DNA of 37,821 nucleotides from a bacterium (GCA_024224155.1 JAAENP010000269.1:1-37821); one strand, 5' to 3'; shown: positions 7,300 through 16,069, numbered from the stretch's first letter. Notes: generated by a model not told the origin, from the letters alone. Made by a program: numbers and translations.

Positions 7300-8613
7300 C
7301 TACTTCTTGGGCATCAGAGCACGAACCGCGGCCGATGCGGCGACCCTGCCCCGGTTGACGTAGGCCTCGTGATTGCGCTCGATCTGCTTCGGCCGGTAGG
7401 CGTAGTTCACCATGATGCCCGCGGACTGTTTCAAGCCCTTCGCCGAAGTATCGGCGAGCCAGTTGATGCGCTCGATGCTCGCGCCGTTGCCCAGGTGGAA
7501 TCGAGCCACCGGATCGAGAGGCAAGCCGCTCGACTTTGCTTCCAGCAGGTAGCGGGCACACGAGCGCAGGACCAACTCCTTCAGCGGCTCCTCCTCGGCC
7601 GAGACATGATGCCAACCGCGGGTCTCGAGGACGCTCAGCAGCTCCGACTCCTGCGGCGTGAATCCCTGGCCTTCGCCGACGGAGTCCTCGAGCCAGCGAC
7701 ACAGCCCCGGGACGGGTGAAAGCGTGGCGAAGGTTCTGAGACGAGGCAGCTCGTCGGTGAGCTCGGTGACCACCTGCTTGATCAGGAAGCTGCCGAAGGA
7801 TATGCCGCGCAATCCGTCCTGACAGTTGCTGATCGAATAGAAAATCGCGGTCGTAGCGCGGGACGGGTCCAGGGTCGGACTGCCGCTGTCCAGCAGAGGC
7901 CGGATCGAGTCGGCCATACCGCCTAGCAGAGCAACCTCGACAAAGATCAACGGCTCGTCGGGCAGCGCCGGATGAAAGAAAGCGAAACAGCGCCGATCCG
8001 CCTCGAGGCGCCGTCGCATGTCGGACCAGCCCCGGATCTCGTGAACGGCCTCGTACTCGAAGAGCTTCTCGAGCAAGACGGCAGGCGTGCTCCAGTCGAT
8101 CCTCTGCAGCTCCAGAAAGCCCCGGTTGAACCAGGAGCGCAAGAGATGCTCGAAATCGGCATCGACCGCCTTGAGATCCGGATGGGCAGGCAGCAACGGC
8201 AGGAGATCTCGGCGCATCGCTACGATCGCGGGCGTGCCGTTGGGCGTCATATTGATCCGCCGAATGAGCTCTTGCCTCGGCGGCTCCACCGCCCGGCTTA
8301 GTCCCAGGAGAGTCTCGGCGCCCGGCGCATTGCGGTAGGCATCGGCCGCACGATTGACCGCGGCGACATCCGGCGAGAACGTGTCACCGAGCACCGCGAA
8401 AAACCTAAGTCTCTGGCCATCGTTCATGGCTTCGTATCGTTCCAACAGCTCGCGAGCCAGGGCCATCGCCGACGCCTCACCGGGCTCGGAGAGCAGGTCT
8501 CGGCAGAGGCGCAGGAGGCCGCGACGGCGCCGCGCCCCCCGCCGGGCAACCAGGATCTCCCGACCCCGGTCGGCGATGGATTCCCAGACTTTGCTCAAGG
8601 ACCGGGAGCGCAT
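7300..8613 (-). CDS. Malonyl-CoA decarboxylase
   Basis: This protein of about 437 residues converts malonyl-CoA to acetyl-CoA and CO2. It has the MCD family layout: a helical N-terminal domain followed by an acetyltransferase-like catalytic domain. Diagnostic stretches are FYSISNCQDGLRGISFGSF, TFATLSPVPG with the presumed catalytic S299, DPVARFHLGNGA with H373, and a final MVNYAYRP. These match the Ser-His pair reported for the human enzyme. ATG 8613, preceded by an AGGGTGG-like site, is preferred; a GTG two codons upstream is possible. The gene lies between the two transport arms. Elsewhere it often accompanies malonate genes; no malonate-CoA ligase is seen here, so its malonyl-CoA source is unknown. 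Confidence 0.92.
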   Translation of the reverse strand: MRSRSLSKVWESIADRGREILVARRGARRRRGLLRLCRDLLSEPGEASAMALARELLERYEAMNDGQRLRFFAVLGDTFSPDVAAVNRAADAYRNAPGAETLLGLSRAVEPPRQELIRRINMTPNGTPAIVAMRRDLLPLLPAHPDLKAVDADFEHLLRSWFNRGFLELQRIDWSTPAVLLEKLFEYEAVHEIRGWSDMRRRLEADRRCFAFFHPALPDEPLIFVEVALLGGMADSIRPLLDSGSPTLDPSRATTAIFYSISNCQDGLRGISFGSFLIKQVVTELTDELPRLRTFATLSPVPGLCRWLEDSVGEGQGFTPQESELLSVLETRGWHHVSAEEEPLKELVLRSCARYLLEAKSSGLPLDPVARFHLGNGASIERINWLADTSAKGLKQSAGIMVNYAYRPKQIERNHEAYVNRGRVAASAAVRALMPKK

Positions 8614-8719
8614 GACCACCCTATGCTAGTCCCTTCGACGGGGCGAAGGCCACCGAACTCATTCTCACGAAAGCGGTTCCGCGCGCAGCGATAAGAACCG
8701 TCCGGCGCCGACTTGTTCC

Positions 8720-8728
8720 TGGTATACA
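8720..8728 (+). promoter_or_regulatory. Candidate extended -10 promoter of the plus-strand transport operon
   Basis: TG at 8720-8721 and TATACA at 8723-8728 form an extended -10 element with no good -35 hexamer 17 bases upstream. It lies about 100 bases before the permease start and would give a leader containing the hairpins at 8760-8821. Sequence match only. Confidence 0.35.
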
Positions 8729-8759
8729 CTCGGTCGGACTTTACAGTTTGAACCGCGAG

Positions 8760-8821
8760 CGGGATCGCGGGACGAGCCCGCGCTCCCGACGTCGTGGCGG
8801 ATTTCGTTTTCACGAAGGAGG
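8760..8821 (+). promoter_or_regulatory. Structured 5' leader of the nucleobase permease operon
   Basis: Two hairpins precede the permease start. The first stacks CGGGA (8760-8764)/TCCCG (8784-8788) on CGCGGG (8766-8771)/CCCGCG (8777-8782), with one mismatch and an ACGAG loop. The second pairs TTCGT (8803-8807) with ACGAA (8812-8816) and abuts the GGAGG ribosome binding site at 8817-8821. Such a leader could control translation or mRNA stability. I do not recognise a purine riboswitch core or a PyrR-binding site in it. Confidence 0.4.
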
Positions 8822-8825
8822 TCCT

Positions 8826-10334
8826 ATGCCCGACCCGGCGAAGATCCAACCGATCTACGGTTTGGACGATCGGCCCGAGCTACCCAGAACGCTGGTGCTG
8901 GGAGCACAGCACGTCCTGACCATGTTCGGCGCCACAGTGAGCGTGCCCCTCCTGTTCGGCCCGGTCATGGGAATGTCCCCGGGCGAGGTGGCCCGCCTGA
9001 TCTCGGCGGTGATGCTCTGCTCGGGTTTGGCAACGCTGGTTCAAACGACCATCGGCTCTCGACTGCCAATCGTGCAAGGAGTGTCGTTCTCGTTTCTCGG
9101 AGCGTTCTTCTTCATCATCGGCCAGACCAGCACGGAAGCCGCAGCCCTCGGAGTCCCGGTCGGCCCTCTGGCCATGCGCTATATCGCGGGAGCGATCATC
9201 CTCGGCGCGTTGGTGGAGATGACCATCGGTTTCAGCGGCCTGGTCGGGTTCCTGCGCAAGGCCCTGTCGCCGGTGGTGATCGGACCGGTGATCATGTTGA
9301 TCGGCCTGGCGCTCTTCATGCACGGCGCCCCGAAAGCCGGTACGCACTGGCCCATTGGCGGGTTGACGATTCTGCTGATCATCGTCTTCTCGCTCGTGCT
9401 CTCGCGCACCAAGCGCTACTTTCGGCTTTTCCCTATCCTGACCGCGGTCCTCGGGGTCACGCTCTTGTGCTACCTCCTGTCGAAGATGGGTGTCTTCCCG
9501 GAGGGTCACCCTTCGCACGTGAGTCTGGCGGCGGTTGGTGATTCCCAGTGGGTGCGCCTCAGCCCTGGAGAGCTCATCTTTCCTTGGGGAGCGCCCAAGT
9601 TCCATCTCGGGTTCTTTCTGGCGATCCTGGCCGGATATCTGGCCTCGATGATCGAATCGGTCGGCGACTACCACGCCGTGTCCTACATGTCGGGGGGCGG
9701 CGACCCGACTCCGAAGCAACTGAACCGCGGCATCGGTTCCGAGGGAATCGGCTGTTTCCTGACCGGAGTTTTCGGCGGCTTCGCCTCGACCTCCTACTCC
9801 GAGAACATCGGCCTCATCGGCCTGACCAAGGTCGGCTCACGCTGGGTGGTCCAGGTCGGCGGGATCATCCTCGTGGTCCTCGGCATCTTCGGCAAGTTCG
9901 GCGGTTTTGCCGCCGCGATACCCGGTCCCGTGGTCGGCGGGCTCTACTGCGCGCTCTTCGGGTTGATCTCCGCGATCGGCATCCAGCAGCTCGCCAAGGC
10001 GGATCTCTCGAGTGACCGCAATCTGTTCATTGCGGGCTTTTCGCTCTTCATGGGCCTCTCGGTACCGGCCTATTTCGCCGCTCGAGCCAGCGCCGAGGCT
10101 CTCGGACCCGGTCAGATCCTGGCGCTCTACGTCCCCACGGTCGAGGGTCTCATGGCGACGCTGCCGGCCACTCTCGGCGGCATCGTGGCTTCGATCGGAT
10201 CCACCGGAATGGCGGTGGCCGCGATCTTCGGGATCCTGCTCGACAATCTGATTCCGGGGACACCGGAAGAACGAGGCCTCGGACCCAGCCTGTTGGTGCC
10301 CGAAGGTGGCGACATCGGCGTTGGCACCGAGTAG
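8826..10334 (+). CDS. NCS2 family nucleobase permease (uracil/xanthine type)
   Basis: This 502-residue inner-membrane transporter imports nucleobases by ion symport. It shows the 14-segment NCS2 pattern: LPIVQGVSFSF in TM3, E277 and D281 (MIESVGDYHA) in TM8, and ENIGLIGLTK with E326 and N327 in TM10. TM8 E-x3-D is the arrangement of purine carriers such as UapA and XanQ, whereas the TM10 glutamate matches UraA, so substrate cannot be assigned. The C-terminal half (NRGI-x-x-EGI, LTKVGSRWVVQ, SSDRNLFIAGFSLF) closely resembles animal SLC23 proteins. ATG 8826 follows AAGGAGG. It is first in an operon with a second BMP-type ABC transporter. Confidence 0.92.
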   Translation: MPDPAKIQPIYGLDDRPELPRTLVLGAQHVLTMFGATVSVPLLFGPVMGMSPGEVARLISAVMLCSGLATLVQTTIGSRLPIVQGVSFSFLGAFFFIIGQTSTEAAALGVPVGPLAMRYIAGAIILGALVEMTIGFSGLVGFLRKALSPVVIGPVIMLIGLALFMHGAPKAGTHWPIGGLTILLIIVFSLVLSRTKRYFRLFPILTAVLGVTLLCYLLSKMGVFPEGHPSHVSLAAVGDSQWVRLSPGELIFPWGAPKFHLGFFLAILAGYLASMIESVGDYHAVSYMSGGGDPTPKQLNRGIGSEGIGCFLTGVFGGFASTSYSENIGLIGLTKVGSRWVVQVGGIILVVLGIFGKFGGFAAAIPGPVVGGLYCALFGLISAIGIQQLAKADLSSDRNLFIAGFSLFMGLSVPAYFAARASAEALGPGQILALYVPTVEGLMATLPATLGGIVASIGSTGMAVAAIFGILLDNLIPGTPEERGLGPSLLVPEGGDIGVGTE

Positions 10335-10386
10335 GATCTTCGAGTCACTTACGGAAACCGCATCGAAACCAGAAAGGAATCATCGG

Positions 10387-11520
10387 ATGACACGTCATAT
10401 CAAGAACGCCAGCTGGGGACTCTTGATCGCGGCACTGGCCGTAACCGGTGGCCTGCTTGTGCAGGCCTGCGGCGGCGGGGCCGAGCAGGAGGCCGCCGCT
10501 CCGGAGGCCGCCGAAACCGCGGCCGGAGACGTCAAGGCGGCATTCATCTACGTCAGCCCGGTCGGCGACGCCGGTTGGACGCTCGCCCACGACAACGCCC
10601 GTCAGGTCATCGACGAGCTGCCCTACGTCGAAACCGCCTACACCGAAGCGGTTCCCGAGGGCGCCGAGGCCGAGCGGACCATCAACCAGTACGTACGCGA
10701 GGGGTACAACCTGATCTTCACAACCAGCTTCGGCTACATGGACCCGACGATCAACGTCGCCTCCGCCAACCCGGACGTAACGTTCATGCACTGCTCGGGG
10801 TTCAAGACCGCCGACAACGTCGGAACCTACTTCGGCCGCATGTACCAACCTCGCTATCTGACCGGAATGATCGCCGGCAAGATGTCGAAGTCGAACGTCC
10901 TCGGCTATGTCGCCGCCCATCCCATACCGGAAGTGATCCGCGGCCTGAACGCCTTTGCCCTCGGCGCCCGGTCGGTCAATCCAGATGTCAAAGTCCACGT
11001 GGTTTGGACCCAGACCTGGTATGACCCGGCGAAAGAAAGAGAAGCCGCCGAGAGCTTGCTCGACGTCGGTGCCGATGTAATTGCCCAGCATCAGGACACG
11101 CCCGCACCCCAGCAGGCGGCCGAGAAGCGCGGCCACTACAGCATGGGCTACAACTCCGACATGTCCAGCTTCGCGCCGGCCGCTCACCTCACGGCGCCGG
11201 TCTGGAACTGGGATGTCGTGTACAGGGACGTCGTCGAGCAGGTGCACAACGGTACCTGGAGCTCATCCGAGTATTGGGGCGGACTCGCGGAAGGCGTCGT
11301 CGATCTGGCTCCCTACAGCGATCTCGTGCCGCAGGATGTACGAGACCTTGTCGCGGCCAAGAGGGCCGAGATCGTCTCCGGCTCCTGGGATGTCTTCACC
11401 GGTCCGATCAACAACCAAGATGGCGATCTCTGGGTCCCAGAGGGCGAGGTCATGGTGGACGGCGACATGCTCGGCATGACGGCTTTGGTCGAGGGCGTCG
11501 TCGGCACGATTCCGGGATAG
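10387..11520 (+). CDS. BMP-family ABC transporter substrate-binding lipoprotein (second system)
   Basis: This 377-residue exported receptor has a hydrophobic signal ending in LLVQAC, with cysteine 28 as the likely lipidation site, followed by an Ala/Glu-rich linker. The mature protein has BMP-family marks: YLTGMIAGKMSKSN, AAHPIPEVIRGLNAFALG, HQDTPAPQQAAE and YNSDMSSFAP, with an extended C-terminus (FTGPINNQDG, then VPEGE) absent from the first binding protein. It is probably a nucleoside receptor by family and by neighbours. ATG 10387 has AAAGGAA upstream and lies 52 bases after the permease stop. The ATPase gene follows after 22 bases. Sequence differences from the first binding protein suggest a different ligand. 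Confidence 0.9.
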   Translation: MTRHIKNASWGLLIAALAVTGGLLVQACGGGAEQEAAAPEAAETAAGDVKAAFIYVSPVGDAGWTLAHDNARQVIDELPYVETAYTEAVPEGAEAERTINQYVREGYNLIFTTSFGYMDPTINVASANPDVTFMHCSGFKTADNVGTYFGRMYQPRYLTGMIAGKMSKSNVLGYVAAHPIPEVIRGLNAFALGARSVNPDVKVHVVWTQTWYDPAKEREAAESLLDVGADVIAQHQDTPAPQQAAEKRGHYSMGYNSDMSSFAPAAHLTAPVWNWDVVYRDVVEQVHNGTWSSSEYWGGLAEGVVDLAPYSDLVPQDVRDLVAAKRAEIVSGSWDVFTGPINNQDGDLWVPEGEVMVDGDMLGMTALVEGVVGTIPG

Positions 11521-11542
11521 AGCAAGGGGTGGGGCGAAGTCT

Positions 11543-13069
11543 GTGAGCGACGGCAAGATTGCGGTGGCGCTCCAGGGAATCACCAAGAAGTTCCCGGGCG
11601 TCATCGCGAACGACCACGTCGACTTGGAGCTCCTCGAAGGAGAGATCCACACTCTCCTGGGTGAGAACGGCGCCGGCAAGAGCACGTTGATGAACGTGCT
11701 CACCGGCATCTACCGGCCGGATGAGGGCAGCATCTCGATCTGGGGCAAACCGGTCCAGCTCAAGACACCGAAGGACGCCATCCAGCAGGGCATCGGCATG
11801 GTCCACCAGAGCTTCAAGCTCGTCCCCACCCATACCGTGACCGAGAACATCGTCCTCGGACTCGGCAGCGGCTTTGCGCCGGTCAAGCTCGAAGAGGCCG
11901 AGGCCAGAGTCGCCGAGCTCTCCGAGCGGTACGGCGTCAAGGTCGACCCGAAAGCCTACATCTGGCAGCTCTCGATCGGGGAGCAGCAACGGGTCGAGAT
12001 CCTCAAGATCCTCTACCGCGGCGCGAGAATCCTGCTTCTCGACGAGCCGACCGCGGTTCTCACCCCCCAGGAGGCGGACGAGCTATTCCACACCCTGAGG
12101 GCAATGCGTGAGAAGGGGCACTCGATCGTATTCATCTCGCACAAGCTGGACGAGGTCATGGTGATCTCGGACCGGGTCACCGTGCTCCGCGGCGGCAGGA
12201 ATGTCGGGACAGTCCTGATTCAGGACACCAACCCCCAGGAGCTCTCCAACCTGATGGTCGGCCGCGAGATCAAGTTCGAGACATTCCCCAGGAAGCAGAG
12301 CCCCGGGAACAAGGTTCTCGAGGTGGAAGGCGTGAGCGCCCTCAACAGCCGCGGTCTGCCGGCGCTGAGGAACGTCACCTTCTCGGTGGCGGCAGGCGAG
12401 ATTCTCGGGTTTGCAGGAGTCGCGGGAAACGGACAGCAAGAGCTGGCCGAGGTCGTTACCGGCTTACTCGAGCCGACGGCCGGCAAGGTCCGAGTAAACG
12501 GCGTAGATATGACCCAGGCGAGCGCGAGGCGTTTCATCGACGCCGGCGTGAGCTACGTGCCGGCCGATAGGCATGGCGTGGCGACGGTCGGCGATATGTC
12601 TCTCAGCTATAACAGCGTGCTGCGACGCTACCGCGAACCGAAGTTCGCGAAGGGTCCGTTTCTCAACTTCTCCGCCGCCATCGGCTACGCCAAGCGCCTG
12701 ATCAAGGAGTTCAACATCAGCACGCCGGGACATGCCACACCGGTGCGTTCGCTCTCGGGAGGCAACCTGCAGAAGGTCATCCTGGCGCGGGAGATGACGA
12801 CCCGGCACCAACTCCTGGTGGTCATGTCGGCCACTCGCGGACTCGACGTCGGCGCCACCGAGTTCGTTCGCGAGACCCTGAACGAGCACCGTCACAAAGG
12901 AGGCGCCATCGTACTCATCTCGGAAGACCTGGAGGAGCTCTTGTCGTTGAGCGACCGCATCGCGGTCCTCTTCCACGGCGAGATCATGGGCTGCGTCGAT
13001 GCCGACAGAGCGGAAATCGAGAGCCTCGGACTGATGATGGCCGGTCAGAGCCAAGCAGAGGTCGCCTGA
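11543..13069 (+). CDS. ABC transporter ATPase with two nucleotide-binding domains (second system)
   Basis: This 508-residue cytoplasmic ATPase energises the second transporter. The first domain has Walker A GENGAGKST (40-48), the signature SIGEQQR (144-150) and Walker B ILLLDEP (163-169). The second domain has a degenerate Walker A (GVAGNGQ) and LSGGNLQK, and where relatives read AAQPTRGLD it has MSATRGLD, a further loss of the usual proline. The first site is therefore the likely catalytic one, as in related double ATPases. Initiation is at GTG 11543, with a G-rich site a few bases upstream. The stop is followed three bases later by the permease start, so the genes are surely cotranscribed. 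Confidence 0.9.
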   Translation: MSDGKIAVALQGITKKFPGVIANDHVDLELLEGEIHTLLGENGAGKSTLMNVLTGIYRPDEGSISIWGKPVQLKTPKDAIQQGIGMVHQSFKLVPTHTVTENIVLGLGSGFAPVKLEEAEARVAELSERYGVKVDPKAYIWQLSIGEQQRVEILKILYRGARILLLDEPTAVLTPQEADELFHTLRAMREKGHSIVFISHKLDEVMVISDRVTVLRGGRNVGTVLIQDTNPQELSNLMVGREIKFETFPRKQSPGNKVLEVEGVSALNSRGLPALRNVTFSVAAGEILGFAGVAGNGQQELAEVVTGLLEPTAGKVRVNGVDMTQASARRFIDAGVSYVPADRHGVATVGDMSLSYNSVLRRYREPKFAKGPFLNFSAAIGYAKRLIKEFNISTPGHATPVRSLSGGNLQKVILAREMTTRHQLLVVMSATRGLDVGATEFVRETLNEHRHKGGAIVLISEDLEELLSLSDRIAVLFHGEIMGCVDADRAEIESLGLMMAGQSQAEVA

Positions 13070-13072
13070 AGC

Positions 13073-14158
13073 ATGGCCATGCGCTTAGAGCTGCGGCTCG
13101 AAAGATCCCGCAAGCTCGAGGTTCTCGTCCCGATCATCTCGGTTCTCCTGTCCCTGGTCGTGGTTGCTCTGCTGCTTCTCAGCACCGGGACCAACCCACT
13201 TACGGCCTACGGGGCGATGTTGAAGGAGGCGTTCGGCACCTCCTACGGCTTCACGGAGGTCCTGGTCAAGGCGACTCCGCTGATCCTGTGCGGTCTGGGC
13301 GTGATGCTGGCTTTCAAGATGCTGTTTTGGAACATCGGCGCGGAAGGGCAACTGCACATGGGCGCCTGGGGAGCGACCGCGGTAGTGATGACCGGGTGGG
13401 ACGGATCACCGTGGCTGATGATCCCCGCGATGATGCTCGGCGGCTTCACAGCAGGGGCCCTCTGGGCCCTGATCCCGGCGTATCTGAAGGTCAAGCTGAA
13501 CACCAACGAGATCATCACCACTCTTCTCCTCAACTACGTCGCGATCCTCTGGGTGGCTCATTTCATCTATGGGCCGTGGAAGGATCCGGTGAGTTTCGGT
13601 TTCCCTATGACCAAGCAGTTCCCGGACGGCGCGCAACTGCTCCGATTCGGCGACACGCGCGTGCATCTCGGCTTTCTCTTCGCGCTTGTGATCGCCGTGG
13701 CGCTCTACTTCCTTCAGGAGAAGAGTCGCTGGGGCTTCGAGATCGCGGTGACCGGCAGTAACCCGAGGGCGGCCGAGTACGCGGGCATGAACGCCGGTCG
13801 CAACGTCCTGTTGGTGATGTTGATCAGCGGCGGACTCGCCGGGCTCGCCGGCATGGTCGAGGTCAGCGGCATCCAGCTCAAGCTGTTGAAGGACATCTCG
13901 CCCCACGCGGCTCCCTACGGCTACACCGCCATTATCATCGCCTGGCTCGCGCGCCGGAACCCATGGGGGGTGGTTCTGGTGTCGATCCTGATGGGAGGTC
14001 TCTACGTCGGCGGCGAAACCGTGCAGATCACCATGAAGCTGCCGGTCAACATCGTGCTCATCATTCAGGCCCTCATCCTGTTCTTCGTCCTCGGCGGGGA
14101 CATTCTGTCCCGGTATCGCCTGGTCTTCGACCGAAAGGAGGCGCTCGGTGGAGGGTAG
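13073..14158 (+). CDS. BMP-type ABC transporter permease, first subunit (second system)
   Basis: This 361-residue inner-membrane protein is the counterpart of the permease at 3340-4392. Shared marks are FKMLFWNIGAEGQLHMGA, NTNEIITTLLLNYV, the YGPWKDP loop, a G-S-N-P-R-A-A-EYAG segment and YGYTAIIIAWLA. It begins with a basic stretch and a long hydrophobic helix. ATG 13073 is three bases past the ATPase stop; a second ATG lies two codons on. Its end overlaps the next permease by 11 bases. It forms a heterodimeric channel with that protein; nucleoside specificity is inferred from the whole operon. Confidence 0.9.
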   Translation: MAMRLELRLERSRKLEVLVPIISVLLSLVVVALLLLSTGTNPLTAYGAMLKEAFGTSYGFTEVLVKATPLILCGLGVMLAFKMLFWNIGAEGQLHMGAWGATAVVMTGWDGSPWLMIPAMMLGGFTAGALWALIPAYLKVKLNTNEIITTLLLNYVAILWVAHFIYGPWKDPVSFGFPMTKQFPDGAQLLRFGDTRVHLGFLFALVIAVALYFLQEKSRWGFEIAVTGSNPRAAEYAGMNAGRNVLLVMLISGGLAGLAGMVEVSGIQLKLLKDISPHAAPYGYTAIIIAWLARRNPWGVVLVSILMGGLYVGGETVQITMKLPVNIVLIIQALILFFVLGGDILSRYRLVFDRKEALGGG

Positions 14159-15086
14159 TCTGCTCGTCCTGATCGTCGCCATTCTCCAGGCAGCGGTGCG
14201 CTCCGGAACCCCGATCCTCTTCGTCTGCATCGGCGAGATCTACGCCGAGCGCTCGGGAATTCTGAACGTGGGCCTCGAAGGCCTGATGCTGGTCGGTGCC
14301 ATCGCCGGCTTCACGGCCGGCTACTCCGCCGGCAACCCCGTGGTCGGCGTGTTCGCCGCAGCGGTCGCCGGAGCCCTGTTCTCGTTGATCCACGCCTACG
14401 TCACCATCACCTTGCGCGCCGATCAGATCGTGAGCGGCCTGACCCTGACGATCCTCGGCACCGGAATCAGCGGCTTTTTCGGCAAGCCGATGATCGGCCA
14501 GGTCGGCCCCGGCTTCGACCAGGTCGCGATCCCGGGCTTGTCGAAGATTCCGATCCTCGGCCAGGTCCTGTTCCAGCAGGACGCCATGGTGTACCTTTCC
14601 TTCGTGCTCGTGCCGATCGCCTGGTGGGTGATGTACAAGACCCACCTGGGCCTCGCGATTCGCTCGGTGGGTGAGAACCCCGCCACCGCCGACTCGCTCG
14701 GCGTTTCGGTCGCCAAGGTCCGATACGGCTGTGTGCTCTTTGGCGGCGCCATGGCCGGCCTCGGCGGCGCCTATCTGTCGCTCGCGTATACGACCATGTG
14801 GATCGAGCAGATGAGCGGCGGACGCGGCTGGATCACTCTGGCTCTGGTCATTTTCGCGGCCTGGAATCCGGGGAGAGCGATGCTCGGCGCCTATCTCTTC
14901 GGCGGAGCCGACGCTCTCCAACTCCGCATTCAGGCCGTCGGACTGGACATTCCGACCTATTTCCTGATGATGCTGCCCTACGTCCTGACCATTGCGATTC
15001 TGGTGTTGGCATCCCGGGCTTCGCTGCGCCGGCGAATCGGCGCGCCCGCGGCTCTGGGCCTACCGTACGCGCGAGAGGAGCGCTAG
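14148..15086 (+). CDS. BMP-type ABC transporter permease, second subunit (second system)
   Basis: This 312-residue permease is similar throughout to the product of 2364-3326: ERSGILNVGLEGLMLVGA, IRSVGENPATADSLGVSVAK and GGRGWITLALVIFAAWNPG are shared landmarks. It starts at GTG 14148 inside the end of the upstream permease gene, with AAAGGAGG correctly placed ahead of it, so translation is coupled but has its own strong ribosome site. It completes the second ABC transporter (binding protein, double ATPase, two permeases). A Tsx-like channel gene follows after a 61-base gap. Confidence 0.9.
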   Translation: MEGSLLVLIVAILQAAVRSGTPILFVCIGEIYAERSGILNVGLEGLMLVGAIAGFTAGYSAGNPVVGVFAAAVAGALFSLIHAYVTITLRADQIVSGLTLTILGTGISGFFGKPMIGQVGPGFDQVAIPGLSKIPILGQVLFQQDAMVYLSFVLVPIAWWVMYKTHLGLAIRSVGENPATADSLGVSVAKVRYGCVLFGGAMAGLGGAYLSLAYTTMWIEQMSGGRGWITLALVIFAAWNPGRAMLGAYLFGGADALQLRIQAVGLDIPTYFLMMLPYVLTIAILVLASRASLRRRIGAPAALGLPYAREER

Positions 15087-15147
15087 CGACGTCGCTGGAG
15101 CTTCCAGATAGGAGCAACTCTAACCACTAGAAAAAAGGGGGTCCCAC

Positions 15148-15951
15148 ATGTCCGGTAAACGAAGTCACCTCAAAGCCATGGCCACCGTCGCCTTCCTCGC
15201 GGTGATGGTCGTCGGCTCGCAATCGGCTCCGGCAGCGATCTGGAGCAACACCGAGCTGCATCTTCAATACGGCTCTTTGGACACGCCGCAATTCCTGCCG
15301 GATTCCCCGGAGGAGGACAAGGATACGCTCATTTTCACCCTGCAACACGCCAGCGGCTGGAAGTACGGCGACAACTTCTTCTTCTTCGACGTCATCTCCT
15401 CGGAGAACGGAGGCTTCAACGACAACGATACCTACGGCGAGTGGTACTCCTACTTCAGCCCCCGCAAGATGAGCGGCAAGGAGGAGATGAAGGGCGCGAT
15501 CAAAGACATCCGGATCATCGCCGGTTTCAACTGGGCGCCGGATGCGAACGTGATCAAGTACCTGCCGGGCATCGGGCTGTCCTGGAACGCCAAAGGCTTC
15601 GCGTTCCTGAACACGGATTTCACGCTCTATATCGATGACAGCGTGGGGATTCTCGGACCCGGCGGCGATCCCAACGGCGCCCCCAGCGAGGACGACTCCT
15701 TTATGGTCGACATCAACTGGGCGTACCCGATCGGCGAGAAGGGCAGCATCGAGGGTCATATGGAATACATCGGCGAACGCACCAACGAGTTCGGCGGCAA
15801 CGTGGAGGCCTGGATCCTGGCCCAACCGCAGTTTCGCTACTTCGTCTCCGAGACCGTCGCCATCGGCATCGAATACCAGTACTGGATGAACAAACTGGGT
15901 TCCAAGACGGACGAGAACACGGCCCAGGCACTCCTGGTCTGGAAGTTCTAG
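15148..15951 (+). CDS. Tsx-like outer-membrane nucleoside channel
   Basis: This 267-residue exported protein has a signal peptide with cleavage probably near SAPAA. The mature part alternates short amphipathic strands, opens with SNTELHLQYG, contains FTLQHASGWKYGD followed by a run of four phenylalanines, and ends in WKF; a terminal aromatic residue is typical of outer-membrane barrels. Length and these motifs fit the Tsx/OmpK nucleoside-channel family, whose E. coli member lets nucleosides cross the outer membrane. It lies directly downstream of a nucleoside-type ABC transporter, which supports the assignment and suggests a continuous route across the envelope. ATG 15148 is preceded by an AGGGGG ribosome site. 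Confidence 0.82.
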   Translation: MSGKRSHLKAMATVAFLAVMVVGSQSAPAAIWSNTELHLQYGSLDTPQFLPDSPEEDKDTLIFTLQHASGWKYGDNFFFFDVISSENGGFNDNDTYGEWYSYFSPRKMSGKEEMKGAIKDIRIIAGFNWAPDANVIKYLPGIGLSWNAKGFAFLNTDFTLYIDDSVGILGPGGDPNGAPSEDDSFMVDINWAYPIGEKGSIEGHMEYIGERTNEFGGNVEAWILAQPQFRYFVSETVAIGIEYQYWMNKLGSKTDENTAQALLVWKF

Positions 15952-16001
15952 GGCTGCGAAGCGCTCGAGCACGCCGACTCCGGTGACTCCCCGGCCTGCG
16001 G

Positions 16002-16031
16002 GCCGGCGCAGCGGTTCGAGACTGCGCCGGC
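16002..16031 (+). terminator. Strong hairpin after the Tsx-like gene
   Basis: GCCGGCGCAG (16002-16011) and CTGCGCCGGC (16022-16031) form a perfect 10-bp stem with a 10-base loop, 50 bases past the channel stop codon. A smaller CCGGCC/GGCCGG hairpin lies just upstream and overlaps it. There is no T-tract. It may end or attenuate the transport operon before the next gene. Confidence 0.45.
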
Positions 16032-16063
16032 CTCCGGTTCGACCCTGTGCGCCGAGCTTGAAA

Positions 16064-16069
16064 TACAAT
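16064..16069 (+). promoter_or_regulatory. Possible -10 box before the COG2403-type gene
   Basis: TACAAT at 16064-16069 lies downstream of the strong hairpin and about 64 bases before the TTG start of the next gene. No convincing -35 element is spaced at 16-18 bases, so this is weak support for a separate promoter. Confidence 0.2.

Noticed and set aside
8729-8825. Purine riboswitch or PyrR-binding leader upstream of the nucleobase permease
   Set aside because: The conserved core sequences of these elements are not recognisable; only unassigned hairpins remain.
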